Assembly (NCBI RefSeq): GCF_002575655.3 | Contig: NC_053037.3 | Coordinates: forward strand, 505,184,544 to 505,248,543 | Length of the DNA stretch: 64,000 bases | Origin: Aegilops tauschii subsp. strangulata | Taxonomy: Eukaryota; Streptophyta; Magnoliopsida; Poales; Poaceae | Direction: 5' to 3' | In this document: positions 12,117 to 25,214 of the stretch, in pieces | Position numbering within the stretch: position 1 is the first letter of the stretch | How the letters are laid out: every line of letters starts with the position of its first letter | Notes under the pieces: generated by a model | What the model was told of the DNA's origin: nothing | Database searches by the model: none | The model's input: only the letters and a program-made list of their open reading frames with translations | Program-made: the position numbers and the translations under genes

Positions 12117-12701
12117 ATGGAGAAAGCTTTGTTGGCGTCAGATGGTGGAAAGATTCCCTGGCACGCTGCTACTGACTCACCACGAAGGACGACACAAAAT
12201 CTGAAACAGTGGGTCGCCCCAAGATTAGGAGCGGTCAAGATCAACTCTGATGCTTCGTTCCTGTCTGACAGTGGTGCATCTTGGACAGGTGCGGTCGCTA
12301 GAGACCACCGGGGACACGTCATCATGTGCTTGGGAAAACAAATGTCGACGTCGAGCTGTGTGGAAGAGGAGGAAGCCAAGGCGGCTCTGATTGGCCTGCA
12401 AACATTGGTGTCAGCGTATAAGGGGCCGCTGGAATTGGAAATGGAGTGCCAGACAATCACAAAGGAACTAACGGCTGTTGGCCCCTGTTTGTCCCCTTGG
12501 CTCGCTGTGATCCAAGACATCAAAGCTACCCTTACCCAGTTTGCGTCGCACTCAGTCTCTTTTGCTGGGAGGGATTGCAATACCCTGGCGCATTCATTAG
12601 CTGTGGAGGCCAGGAGAACGGGAGACCTGGACTTTGAGGAAGAAATCCCAGAGATGTTTCGAAACATGATACGCAAGGAATGTGGAAACCATCTTGAGTA
12701 A
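12117..12701 (+). pseudogene. LINE RNase H-like (RVT_3) domain
   Basis: An open stretch of 194 codons with the plant LINE RNase H pattern: VKINSDASF (first catalytic Asp), VEEEEAKAALIGL (Glu), then LELEMECQT, FAGRDCNTLAHSLA and a C-terminal tail. Where RVT_3 proteins usually have Asp (E-x-D-[SC]), this copy reads EMEC, so the third acidic catalytic residue is Glu. It follows the damaged RT in the same element and ends 480 bp before the poly(A) tail. Confidence 0.85.
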
Positions 12702-13196
12702 TTGTCTACTCTTGTTGTGTTTGTTTTGGGTGTGCTTTGTGGAGTTCTATGCTTGGTGTTGCCTTCCGACTACGCCGGTGCCACACAGGTGCCGTGGCGT
12801 CGTCTCGGCCTGGTGTGACCGTTCGAATGTACCCCATGACACAGGTGGTGTCGCGGCGTTGTGCAGTCTTGGTTGCCCGGTGCTTTTCGATTGCGTCGAT
12901 GGTGCAGTGTCATGGTTTAGTCTTGGCTTGCCTTTGCAGTCGAGCGCCCGTGGTGCCCCTTGTTGTGTAGCGTCCCCCCTCGCCATGTGTTGTCTGTGTG
13001 TTGTTTTCTCTTTATTTCTCCCTCATGTGCCCCATGTACTTCTGGTTCTCTTGAACCCTATCTTGTATTAGGCTGCAGAGCCTATAGACAACAAATGAAT
13101 ATAATTTAGGTGGGGAGGATTTCTTCTCCCCCCCCCCCAGGTGACAATTCAAAAAAAAGTCTACTCTTGATTCTAAAAAAAAGAACCATTTCAATT

Positions 13197-14694
13197 AAAT
13201 AAAAGAATGGGGATATAATGCAACAATTACGAATCATAGTAGAAGACACTTGCACCAGAGAGAAACACTGTTCATACTGAAATTAGGCGTCTTGCTGTCG
13301 AGACTACACAAAGAAACACCTTCCTGTTTTCCCAACGGCCACTCTATACCTTAAGCTAGGATTGTCACTGGCACCGTTGAAGAGCCTCACGCACCACCGA
13401 GATCACATCCCGACACGAGGGGTGATGATGTCACCGAAGGGCAATGTTCCATCAAGATGACAGATCTGGACATCAAACTTGACAACCACGACCATATGAG
13501 CACTATGCAAAAGGAGGAGAATGGCATACACTATCCAAAAGAAATGGTGAACGGTCAGAACGGGGTGGATAGAGTACTTAGGGAATCTCCAATGATATAC
13601 ATGAAAACAGACACACCAAATGTGGGTGGACACGTCCGAACATGTCCGCGGACGGCTTTAGGGGAGCCAACCATCCAACCCGGTGCATCAAATAAAAACC
13701 GACATGACATTTTTATTAGTACTGGGATTTTTTGCATAGCAAAAGTTAAGGGTTTAAACCAACCCTAGTCTAAATCTTCACCGGCCATGGGCACGTCCAT
13801 GTCTCACGTCCTTGTGGGGACCACAATCTAGCTAACCAAAGTCATCTATTGTGCATGTGCAGTGATCCCAAGATCAATGCTCACTTAAACACAACGAACT
13901 GAATATCACAGGTTACATTCATTACATAACAATAAAGTCTTACATAAATAGAAACATTATGGTCAAGTCTTACACATCAATGCCTCACGAGCGAAACTCC
14001 AAATGAAACAACGGCGGAAACTCCAACAATAACTTGAGCCCTAGCCATCATGCCTTATCCCTATAGGCATTCTGACTGGGAGGTCTCCTAATTCGTAGCA
14101 TCGTAACAAACTCATCTTCTAGAAAGAAATCCTCCACGCCTGACCAAGTTAATAGCCAGCGACAACAATGCTAGATGAGTACTTTGAATGTACTCGCAAG
14201 TAGCCCACAAAAGAGTGATAACATAATATTCATGTAGGGTTTAGTACAAAGAAAGGGTGCCTCTATACTATATTTCATTATTTAAGGAAAGCAATATTTG
14301 GACACGTGTGATCCTATCGATTTTGCGAAACATTTTTAAAGCATCTAAGTATGACCCTATGGGTCAATGTTCTTACTCCGAATCCATTCGTGATTCACCA
14401 TAATCCAAATTCCCAATTCATACTATCATCAAAATCCAACATCCTCATAATCAAGTTCCATTTAGGTCATTATCCCGGGACAAGCTCCATGTTTAAATGG
14501 CCATTCCACTATGCATCAGACCGAATGTACCACCTACCATGAGTTTTTAAACCCAAAACACCCCACAAGTTTAGTGCAGCCTCACTAGCCGTCCTTGACC
14601 ATGTACACGGCTATTCGAATAGTTGTACACTTTACCCATAAGATTTGAAATGCTTATTGTGTTAGCCATGGCTTGACATGCTGTAGGATTGATA
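13197..14694. other. Intergenic, no gene recognised
   Basis: No coherent open frame or complete element. A motif run near 13625-13655 (cacgtccg, catgtccgcggacg) is self-complementary and resembles grass DNA-transposon ends. The 13900-14690 stretch has transposon-like texture but no ends I can define. Confidence 0.3.
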
Positions 14695-15500
14695 AGTATG
14701 TCTAGAAGGGGTGAATAGACTACTAAGATCAAGAAAGGGTTCTTTTCCCAAATTTAAGTTCTTCGCATATTTAAACTTTTCTAGCAATTATAGGAGCACC
14801 CTACACATGCATATTACTCCTATAAAGGATGTTGGAGTACCCGCTTCCTGGGAGCCTTTGTGGGCTAGAGTGCCTCCGTGCCGACCGTTTTGCGCACGCA
14901 TAGTGCGGCTGGCTCCCTGGGGTCCTTCGTGTTGTCCAATCTGCCCGGACAACGCGCACCCGGGAGGCGTGCCTCGGGGGTCCATGATGGGCGACAGGGT
15001 CCTAAACCCGGGGCACCTAACGTAAGGGAGCCCGGCCTCGACCTTAACATGGGCCCACTAGGCCGAAGAAGCATCAGGAAACCCTAAGAAGGCGAAGGAG
15101 GGCATGTTCCCCAAGATAGAGGGCGACAGCCTTATTGATCCAACCCCCCCCCCCCCCCCCCCCCCCCCAGTGTAAACCCTAAACCTCTCATGTCCATATA
15201 AAGGGAGGCCTAGGTCCTCACTAGGGATCCAATCTGAAACTCAACTCTCGGTAGACATCTCAAACACCATTGTAATCTTTTGCACAAGGTATTCCCTCGC
15301 CATTAATAACAAGACAACACATGATGTAGGGTGTTACTCTTCGGAAGCCCGAACCTGGGTAAATCATGTGTCGAGATCCCGTCTCGGTACTTCCGGTCTC
15401 ATCATGAACCCTACCGAGGGATCTAACGAGAATTTGCTCTGTCAACGGATGGACCGCGGGCATGGGCAAGGGCACCATCATGTGGTGTTTTTTGGCCGCG
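14695..15500 (+). repeat. Gypsy-type LTR fragment
   Basis: This reads like the promoter and R-U5 part of a grass gypsy LTR. It has a TATA-like catataaagg near 15195, a leader, then text around 15240-15430 (aacaagacaacacatgatg, aacctgggtaaatcatgtg) typical of the U5 region of such elements. No target duplication or second LTR was found. The homopolymer at 15144-15168 lies inside it. Confidence 0.5.
15144..15168. repeat. Poly(C) tract
   Basis: Twenty-five consecutive C residues within the LTR-like fragment. The exact length is prone to sequencing error. Confidence 0.95.
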
Positions 15501-16569
15501 CCCGCGTGCGTCCTCTAGCACGCTACCTGCGTGCGATAGGAAGGCCGGGTATGCCTGTCAGCGCCTTCGGCTCCGCCGACCTAGTTCGATCGCAGCAAGC
15601 AGGTCGTACATCATGCTCGTGTATGCTGAATCGCGTGTGGGGCGGCCTCCGCCGGGTTGGTTCGCTCGCGCCAGCCAGGTCATGCGTCGCACCTACTCGT
15701 GCGTGGGTTCAGCCTGTCAAGACCGTTTGCCCCGTGCCGGTTTGGTTTGCTCACGCCAACCGTGTCCTGTGTCGCGTCTATAGAGTCGGCTCGCCCGTGG
15801 GGCCATCCTGTTAGGCTATTCAGTTGGGCCTACCCGGGTACGCGGGGGCAGCTTGGCAAACCTACACATAGTAGGATAGTTCCCACGCACGGCCGCACCT
15901 GTGGGCTTTTCAGTATTTTCCTTAAGGCAGTGGAGTTTGGTGGCTGCATAAAAGGACGCCCTCCCGATGTCCGGCAACCTTATTTTATTTTCCCATCTCC
16001 TTCACCTAATCCCTTCGTAATTCTCTCTCCGCATGCTGCAGCCGACACAGCGCCAGTGCAGGAGGGGCAGAAGTTGATGGGGAGCTCGATGGCAGGGTGG
16101 ATTTGGTGGCAGTGTTGTGTACGCATCAGAGGATGGCCCACAGGGAGAGATTGAGGTGTTGGCGAGGTCCCTCTTTCTATCTTTCATATTGCCATCGATG
16201 CCCTCTTCCTCTCACCTCGTGCCAGTTCTTTGCGGTCTGGGCTAGAACAATGGTCATTTGTGGCGAAGTAAAAAACGCTTGCTCAGGGAGAGGTGATGAT
16301 GACGATGCCAATATGCAACGTCGGCGAGGTTTGTCTTCACAATGGTATATTGTGTATGCTGGTCAATAGATTGTGATGATTTTACCTTTTCTTTTTCTTA
16401 ATTAATTGAGCAACTTTCTTCTTTGTGATGAATGAACTGAACTGAGTCCTAAGGACTCTGGTTCAAAAAAAACTGTACTGAACCAGTTATCGATGAAGCC
16501 ACCCCATGGCGAAGTAGGCCCAGTCAACCCATTTAGTACTCCACCCAGGCCAATCACTACTTTACAAAA
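15501..16569. other. Intergenic, no gene recognised
   Basis: GC-rich to 15,900 with loose internal repeats of a ggtttg...ctcgcgccagcc motif, then mixed sequence. Open frames of up to 165 codons here match no family I know and look like chance frames in GC-rich DNA. Confidence 0.3.
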
Positions 16570-17260
16570 AATCTAAATTCTTGCCACCTTATAGAAAACA
16601 GCTAAAATGAATTATAACAATCAAGGTTTTCGGATGCATAAAACAAGTTGCCACGATTTTATTGTAGATAATTGCCATCCCGAAAGGCAAAAATTTACTC
16701 TATAAAAAATTCAAAAAATTGTGAGTGACATTTGATTTTATGAATTTATTCATGAGATGTTTCATGCCATGTCACTGTGCAAAAAAAACATGTTTGTGAG
16801 AAAATTTGCTCTTTGTTTTTTTCATGGGCTCATGTATAAAAGTTTATGAATTCAAAATGCCATGTGACAGTACAAAGAAATATCTAAAGTTTGCCGTCCT
16901 CTTAATAATAAAAATGCCATGTTATTAATAATAAAACTGACATGTACAAAAACAAACTTGACCTGTGAAGATTAGGGAATAAAAATGCCATCCTATTAAT
17001 AATGAATTATCCTGTACAAGAACAAACTTGACTTGCGAACATTATAGGAAATAAAAAATGTCATTCTCTTAATAATAAAAATGCCATGTTATTAGTAATA
17101 AAACTGACATGTACGAAAACAAACTTGACTTGCGAACTCTGAAAACAAATGTTTAAATTTGCCATGTGGCTTCAAAAAATTATAAAAAATGTCATGTTAT
17201 TATTTTTAGAAAAATTGCCATGTACCTAAGTAGAAAAAATATTGCCATCTGGTAAAAAAA
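16570..17260. repeat. AT-rich degenerate direct repeats (gccatg motif)
   Basis: The phrase aaaaatgccatgttattaat recurs with variants (tgccatcctattaat, gtcattctcttaat), and acaaacttgac appears near 16952, 17022 and 17118. Spacing is irregular (about 70 and 97), so it is a diverged short tandem array, probably from a transposon. Confidence 0.6.
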
Positions 17261-18199
17261 GAGAAAGAAAAGAGGGGCCGGGATTCAATCTCAGGTCTCC
17301 AAAGTGGAGGTTCACGTCACTATCTAGTGCGGTAAGCGGTAGTGTTTTGAATAGGATAATGTCGCTGGGTTTTGTATCACAGCGAGCGAGTTTAAAATCG
17401 GACGCATCTCATGTTCCCTGTGCTAAGATTCATGCAACAAAACCAACGGAAGATAGCGTGTTCATCAGTATTGGCTCCCTGACGAACGGTTACCTGTTGA
17501 CAATTCTGTAAAAAGGGAGGCTTTCCAAATGACTCATTCTTGACCGCACTGCATGAATAAATGGACTGGTTTATTCGTCAGCTTTCTGCACAGTACGCTG
17601 AGACATGCTTCAAGCAGTATTGGTCACAAGTTAGGGCATCTTCAACACCGGCCCTCAAAAAGCCCGCGTACATTCGAACCGAGCTATTCAGATGTAGTTT
17701 GCCGTTCAGCATGGATCCCTATTTGTTCGTGGGCACGTCCTCTTGTCAAAATTTTCGTAAACCAGACGCAAACTGAGGGAAGGCTTGCGGGCATCCGGAC
17801 CTCCGCCACTTCAGACCCTGACACTGCCAACCCATTCAAATCCCCCTCTCGTACCACTTTTCTTCCACTCCGCCTTACTCCCTCCTTGCTCTGCATCCAT
17901 ACTCTCGTCCGCCGCCGCCGAATTACCTCTTCGGTCACCACCCAGGCATTGCCGGATGTCTGAAGGCCCCATCTACACACCTGCCCATCTTGGACTACGT
18001 CGCCATCCACGCAGGATTCGTCCACAATCATGTACCCTCTGACCCCTGCCAGCGCCGTTCATGGTGGACACCACGCCCGATAGGTGTTCGGTAGTTGAAA
18101 TTCATATTGTCCACTAGCTCCTCCCTTGTTTGGATTATCGATCAGGCAGGGTTGAGGTTTTTTTTACCTTCTTGGTTTTTCCTAGAGTAAGCACAATGA
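17261..18199. other. Intergenic, no gene recognised
   Basis: No supported gene. The start of the 17635 stretch (agggcatcttcaacaccgg) resembles the ends of grass MITE-like repeats, but no matching opposite end was found. Confidence 0.25.
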
Positions 18200-19520
18200 C
18201 GGGGTATTCGATAAGTGACCAGACAGCTCGAGAGTGGGATTTGCTCCTCCGACGATGGAGAGATATTATTAGGGTCCTCTCGGTGTGAAGGCATCCATCA
18301 TCTTCTGGCCAAACACAGGTGACTACGTCACGGGGATGCCGGAACACGTCAACGAGAAAGAAGAACAAAACCGGTAACAGGAGCAACGGTATAGTGAGCA
18401 TGGTGATGACTCAAGAGGATACCGATGCACACCGGGTTTTGTAAAGTATCGCGGAGCAAAGGGAACATCACATGATAACCGAAGGTTCACTCAAATATCA
18501 TTCATGTAATCATAGGGACCGATATGGATGTCCACGTTCCGCTATCAGTCATTGAACGAAGGGGTTTTCATTCATGTCTATGGTTACCGAACCTACAGGG
18601 TCACAAGCTTAAGGTAATCACGATCTGCTAAGTGTTAATAGGACGGGAGTGATGAGAATATATTTGTGGAATTGTTTCGTTAATATCTGGAATAGTTCTG
18701 AGAGGTTCCGGAAGCGTTTCGGAGTCATCGAAAGGGTTTCGATGAATGTCGAGTAATACCGGGTATTACCGATTAATTATATATAGGTGGAAAATGTTTC
18801 CGGGGATGCTAAATTATATATATAATGCTCTGAAAATGTTTAAAACATTTTGTATTTAATTTAAATATCAATGGGCCTTAAAAGGCCAAGAGGTGGAAGG
18901 CAACTTGGGCCACAAGGGCCCAAGTAGGAAGGCACCCCCTTTCCTTATAGGGGGGCCGAATTGGACTTGGGGATGAGTCCTACTCCTCCCCTTATGGCCG
19001 GCGCCCCAAGGGGGACTTTCCCCCTTGGTGGCTGCCCTCTTCCTCCCCTCTAACCTATATATACTAGAGGTTTCCCACCCTTTATGGATACAAGTTTTGG
19101 AGCCTCCTCTAGTTGATCTAGTGCACGTTCTAAATGGTCCTAGTTGACTAATTATAGTGATCCCTAGCCACCTCTAATCCTCATAATTAGAAGCCCCGTG
19201 TGGTTCTAATTTCCTCCCTCTATTTCTCCGGCGACAATTAGCTCTGGACGGCGAAGCGCTACTGTATCGTGAAGACCGTACGCTAGCAACCAAGTAGAGA
19301 GGTCGTGCTTTCGGTCTTCCGTTCGAGGGATTGATTGTTGGCGGTTCGCAGGATCGTCATCAAAGTTCAAGGGACTTCAAGTACGATCTACACCGACTCA
19401 TCTACTTCCGTTGCACTCCCAGAGTCAGTAACGATCATTGATCACAACCCGTTATACATCTTCATATTATTCTTGGGTGATCGTAGGGCGATTTTTTTTG
19501 TTTTCTACTACGTTTCCCAA
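18200..19520 (-). repeat. Copia-type LTR fragment (Angela/BARE-like layout), minus orientation
   Basis: On the minus strand the piece begins TGTTGGGAAACGTAG at 19520. It has a TATA region (agtatatatagg) near 19060 and an R/U5-like order of motifs similar to the 37692 LTR, but a clearly different sequence. The far end is not definable, so the left boundary is approximate. No partner LTR is in the window. Confidence 0.6.
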
Positions 19521-19991
19521 CAGATAAATCAATCTAGTTAGCCAAACCAAACCAATAAATTGGAGAAGAAATACGAGGCTATAATAATCATGCATAAAGG
19601 AGTTCAGAGAAAACTCCAAATAATATTCATGGATAGATCTGACCATAAACTCACAATTCATCGAATCCCAACAAACACACCGCAAAAGTCATTACATCAA
19701 ATAGATCTCCAAGAACACCGAGGAGAACATTGTATTGAAGATAAAAAAAGAGAGAAGAAGCCATCTAGATACTAACTATGGACCCATAGGTCCGTGGTAA
19801 AGTACTCACGCATCATCAGAGGGGCATCAAGGATGATGAAGAACCCCTCCATGATCGTTTCCCCCTCTGGCACAGTGCCGAAAAAGGCCTCTAGATTGGA
19901 TCTCGTGGTTCTGAAACTTGCGGCGACGGAAAAATTATTTCGTGGACTCCCTGATAGGTTTTGGGATTTTAGAGTATTTATAGAGGCGGAG
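19521..19991. repeat. Gypsy LTR fragment, left part
   Basis: Sequence ending ...tttatagaggcggag resembles the promoter-proximal part of a Triticeae gypsy LTR. It continues across the solo LTR at 37609-37691 (cggaggtaggtcaaacg...ccagggcgcgcc), so the solo LTR landed inside an older gypsy LTR. Confidence 0.5.
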
Positions 19992-20756
19992 TGAAAGGAC
20001 ATGCGGTGCCCCCATGTGTGGTTTTGGTAATTGATGACATTCTCTATGGCCTAGTGGTTGCATTGATTTATATTTGAAGGATTTGTCCATAGGCATTTCT
20101 TGAAGTCCATGTGTTGGTTTCAAGGAGTTTATGAGTTGACCAAGGTGCTATTAAGGAATTATCCAAAGATTGGTCATGTGAGTGTTGAGCTTATTGCAAG
20201 CATGTCTTGAAGAAGAAGATTGTGTGATCATTCATGTTTACCTTCAAGACATATGAAGAGAGTTGGAAAGATTCAAGGTTGATCAAGACTATGTACAAAG
20301 AGTGATTCAAGTTGATCAACACACAAAGTGTAGAAGGTGTACCAAGTGGGATCAAGTGATCTCATGGTAGGGTTTAGGGTTTAGAGTTTAGGGTCTATGT
20401 GAGAGTTCTATGTGGGATTAGGTATGTTTCCATGGGCTTGCATCAAGCGGTAGATCCCATACAACCCATGGAGGATGACATCAAGTGGTGATCGTCATCA
20501 AGATTGCATGTGCAAGTTCAAGCGGAGCATCACAAAGAGATCAAGTGCTTGAAGCTTGTTGTCCATTGTGGTGACAATGGACTTGTGAAGATGTGCCGAA
20601 AAGTGGCTCACCCATAGTGGAGTATGGGGGAGCAATCAACTAGTCTTCATTGACCCAACGCAATCAAGAAAGGTGGTTCATCTTGAGGAGGACAAGATCG
20701 TCATCATCTAGCTCAAGTGGATCATGCGCAAGGCAAAGGTTTTCCCTTGATAGGTT

Positions 20757-22297
20757 TGATGTCTACTACGCAACTTTATTCTTGTAGACTAGTGTTGGGC
20801 CTCCAAGCGCAGAGTTTTGTAGGACAGTAGCAATTTTCCCTCAAGTGGATGACCTAAGGTTTATCAATCCGTGAGAGGTCTAGGACGAAGATGGTCTCTC
20901 TCAAACGAACCTGCAACCAAATACAAGAAATCCCTTGTGTCCCCAACACACCCAATACAATGGCAAATTGTATAGGTGCACTAGTTCAACGAAGAGATGG
21001 TGATAAAAGTGTAATATGAATGGTAGAAATATACTTTTATAATCCGAATAAATAAAAACAGCAAGGTAACAAATAGTAAACGGGCACAAAAACGGTATTG
21101 CAATGCTTAAAAACAAGGCCTAGGGTCCGTACTTTCGCTAGTGCAACCTCTCAACAATGCTAACATAGTTGTATCATATGATTATCCCTCAAAGTGCAAT
21201 AAAGAATCACTCCCGAGTTCCTATTAGCGGAGAACAAAAGATAGAAATTGTTTGTAGGGTACGAAACCACCTCGAAGCTATTCTTTCCGATCGATCTATC
21301 CTAGAGTTCATACTAAAATAACACCAAAGCAAATTCATATTCATAATACTCAATCCACACAAAGAACTACAAAGAGACCCCAAAGTTTCTATCGGAGAAA
21401 AGATAATAAAAACATGCATCAACCCCTATGCATAGATTACCCCAATATCACCTCGGGAATCCGCAAGTTGAGTGCCATAACATACATCAAGTGAATCAAT
21501 ATGATACCCCATTGTCACCTCAAGTATTCATACCGCAAGACATACATCATGTGTTTTCATATCTGAATATTCAATCCGACAAGACAAAACTTCAAAGGGT
21601 AAAGATTCAATTCATCACAACAAGAGTATAGAGGGGAGAAACATCATATGATCCATCTATATTAACAAAGCCCATGATATAGATCACGATAGAGAGAGAG
21701 ATTAAACACATAGCTACTGGTACAAACCCTCAGCCCCGAGGGTGGACTACTCCCTCCTCATCGTGGTGGCCGCCGGGATGATGAAGATGGCCACCGGAGA
21801 TGATTCCCCCCTCCGGCAGGGTGCCGGAACGGGGTCTAGATTGGTTTTCGGTGGCTACAAAGCCTTGCAGCGGCGGAACTTCTGATCTAGGTTAACCCCA
21901 ATGGGTTTCGGAATATTTGGGAATTTATAGTGCAAAGAGGGGGTGCGGGAGGCCACCGAGGTGGCACAACCCACGTGGGCGTGCCAGGGGGCCCTGGCGT
22001 GCCCTGGTGGGTTGTGCCCCCCTCGGGGAACCCCCCAGGTGCTGCTCTGGCCCAATGGGTGTCTTCTGGTCCATAAAAAATCTCCGTGGAGTTTCGTTGT
22101 GTTTGGACTCCATTTGGTATTGATTTCCTGCGATGTAAAAAACAAGCAAAAAACAGCAACCGACAATGAGCACTGGGTCAATAGGTTAGTCCCAAAAAAT
22201 GATATAAAGTTGCTATAAAATGATTGTAAAACATCCAAGAATGATAAAATAACAACATGAATACTTCATAAATTATAGATACGTTGGAGACGTATCA
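20757..22297 (-). repeat. 3' LTR of gypsy element 1
   Basis: Bounded on the + strand by tgatgtctac and gacgtatca. Same length as its partner (1,541 bp). In the first ~290 bases I count about 17 differences from the partner, mostly transitions, so the insertion is not recent. Confidence 0.92.
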
Positions 22298-22311
22298 GCA
22301 TCCCCAAGCTT
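22298..22311 (-). other. Polypurine tract of gypsy element 1
   Basis: gcatccccaagctt on the + strand, read as AAGCTTGGGGATGC directly upstream of the 3' LTR on minus. The same motif abuts the LTR of element 2 at 44778. Confidence 0.85.
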
Positions 22312-25214
22312 AATTCCTACTCGTCCTCGAGTAGGTAAATGATAAAAGAAATAATTTATGAAGTGTGAATGCTAGCAAAGCACACAAGTTTGATCAATGA
22401 CAATTTCAATCACTTTTCCTAGCATCATAACAACAATTCTTTCTTATAAAACTTCTCATGTTATAGTAGCAACCAATTCACATGTTAAGGTTCAAACAAT
22501 GAACTCTCTTGAAACTCAACAACCTATGTTCTTAGTCACCAAGCAATTGCAATTCAACTTATTCAACAGAGTTTAAGGAAGAGATCCTCATACTCAACCA
22601 TCATATAGTCTTCTATGATTGCTAACACTCACCACATACACATGAGCAAAACGTTTCAACCGGACACGTAGAAAGATAGTGGCTTACTGTTTTGCCTCCC
22701 AACGTATTCACCTCAAGGGTGATGTCAACAATAATAACTCATGCTACCCATATTCAACTGGACATATGTGCCTAGATCTTTCCTCACCACATGATGCTTG
22801 CCAAAAGAGAAAAATAAAAAGGAATAGAGAGAAAAACTTTGACTCTTTGCATGAAAGTAAATACTGAAAAGTAAAAGATGGACCCTTCGCAGAGGGAAGC
22901 AGAGGTTGCCATGCGCTTATTTGTTTGTATGCTCAACCCCTTAGTGCAAAAGAATGTCATGTTATATTGCCCCTTATGATAGCAACCTTTATTATGTAGT
23001 TCGTCGCTTTTATTGCTTTGCCATCATAAGTTCGTACAACGCTCAATTTTCTCTTACACTAAATGATCTAACACTTTTAAAAGCAATTTTTATTGCCTTA
23101 TTGCACCGATGACAACTTACTTGAAGGATCTTGCTCAATCCTTAGATAAGTATGGTGGACTCTTGAAGATATGATTTGGGTTTAAGGTTTTTGGATGCAC
23201 AAGTTGTATCTCTACTTGGTGCGGAATTTTTGGCTAGCAAAGATGGGGGCAAGCACCACATGTTGAAGGATCTATGAAAATATAACTTCTATGTGAATAT
23301 GAACAAACATAAATCATTACGTTGTCTTCCTTGTCCAACGTCAACAATTCTGGCATATAATATTTTGATGGGGGCTCACAATCACAAAAGATTTCCAAGA
23401 TAGTGTATTCGCACGTGAAAGTTCTCTTCCTTATACTAATTATTCATGAATTGCTTGTATGACCAAAATTGTGATTGTCAAGCCTCAAAAGATTTCACTT
23501 TATAAACCCAATGTGAAGCTACCACTAGGCATGATATGATTTCAACTTCATGACATTCAATTTATTCAACAATTTACTCATAGGATATAAGTGAAGCACA
23601 AGAGCAATTCCAAAGAAAAGAGATTCATTGACGGGATGTGAATGCCGCTTACTTAGCCTCCTTGGCAACTATTTGAGGACTCTATTTTATTTAAAAACTT
23701 TCATATCTAAGTATTTTATTAAAACAACAAGCAAAACAAAATAAAATGACACTCCAAGGATAGCATACATCATGTAAAGAAGCAAAAACTTAGGCTCAAC
23801 CGATACTAACCGATAATTGTCGAAGAAGGAAGGTGGGATGCCTACCGGGGCATCCCCAAGCTTGAGCTTTTGTGTCTCCTTAATTCTTCTCATATCACGG
23901 TTTTCCTAAATCTCAAAAGCTTCATCCACACAAAACTCAACAAGAATTCGTGAGATAAGTTAGTATAAATCAATGCAAAAAACTTATCATACTCTACTGT
24001 AGCAAATCACAAAAATTATTATTCAACATTGCATACTAAATGCCTCTGCATATTTAATACTCCTATCCTCAAATACGATCATTAAACAAGCAAACATATG
24101 CAAACATAACAGCAATATGCCAAAACAGTACATTCTGTAAAGAATGCAAGAGTATGAATACTTCCCTAACTCCAAACATTATGAAATTCTACCAAACTAT
24201 AGAAAATTTATCAGATCTTATTATGCAAAAAGTTTCAACATTTTATCACATTCTGACTTTCCTCGGGAATGTTTGCAACATCGATAAACTTTTCGTTTTC
24301 AAACAGCAACATGTAGACTTGCAAAATAAGCATAGTAAAGGCTATCAATGCCACCTTCATTGAAATAAAAGATGAAAAACATTATTCTAATTAACAGAAA
24401 GAAAATCCTAATAAAATAAATTGACGCTCCAAGCAAAACACATATCATGTGACGAATGAAAACATAGCTCCAAGTGAGGTTACCGATAGTGTTGGAGACG
24501 AAAGAGGGGATGCCTTCCGGGGCATCCCCAAGCTTAGTTTCTTGGATATTCCTTGGATATTAACTTGGGGTGCCTTGGGAATCCCCAAGCTTAGGGTCTT
24601 GTCACTCCTTATTCTCCTCATATCGATATCTCACCCAAAACTTGAAAACTTCAATCACACAAAACTTAACGGAACTTCGTGAGATAGGTTAGTATGATGA
24701 AGAGCAAACCATTTCACTTTGGTACTGTCAAAGACAAGATTCATAATTGTTTCCACACAATGCCTACTGTATCATATCATTTCCCCAATTTATATTGAGC
24801 AATATAAGCCATAGAAACTAGAAAACAAGCAAACTATGCATTGAAAACAGAACCTGTCAAAAACAGAACATTCTGTAGTAATCTGTACTCAAACCATACT
24901 TATGATAATCCAAAAATTATGAAATTTTTTGGACCACGTGATAAATTTGTATATTAATATTCTGCAAAAATAATCAACTCAAAAGAACTCTTATGTTAAA
25001 AATGAGAATTATTTCCGTGAGCACAAAATTTTCTGTTTTTCAACAGGGTCAAATCAACTATCACCCAACATGATCCCAAAGGCTTTACTTGGCACTTTAT
25101 TGAAACAAAAGCAATAAAACATGATTACTACAGTAGCTTAATCATGTTAACACATAAAAACAGTAGGTAAAAGTGATGGGTTGTCTCCCAACAAGCGCTT
25201 TTCTTTAATGCCTT
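22312..25214 (-). other. Internal domain of gypsy element 1 without pol
   Basis: About 2.9 kb between gag and the 3' LTR, where an autonomous element would carry pol. It is AT-rich, has no credible open frame and repeats the polypurine-tract-like motif at 23850, 24522 and 24580. The same kind of text occupies 44792-47339 of element 2, so absence of pol is a family property rather than a private deletion. Confidence 0.8.

Larger units (their letters stand above)
10938..13181 (+). mobile_element. 5'-truncated L1-type LINE with target duplication
   Basis: A 2.24-kb insertion bounded by a 15-bp direct repeat, agaaccatttcaatt, at 10923-10937 and 13182-13196. An A-run (13175-13182) sits directly before the 3' copy, as expected for target-primed reverse transcription. 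The coding remnants are the end of a reverse transcriptase, a zf-RVT region and an RNase H domain. Everything upstream of the late RT domain is missing (5' truncation on insertion). The element has the same orientation as the FAB1-like gene. Confidence 0.93.

Noticed and set aside
12682..13071. 129-codon + strand frame with hydrophobic, Cys-rich product
   Set aside because: It is the 3' UTR of the LINE, downstream of the RNase H domain, and has no family resemblance.
17281..17346. Possible tRNA-like sequence on the minus strand (gattgaatccc T-arm)
   Set aside because: The T-loop matches loosely, and no anticodon arm or acceptor stem can be drawn.
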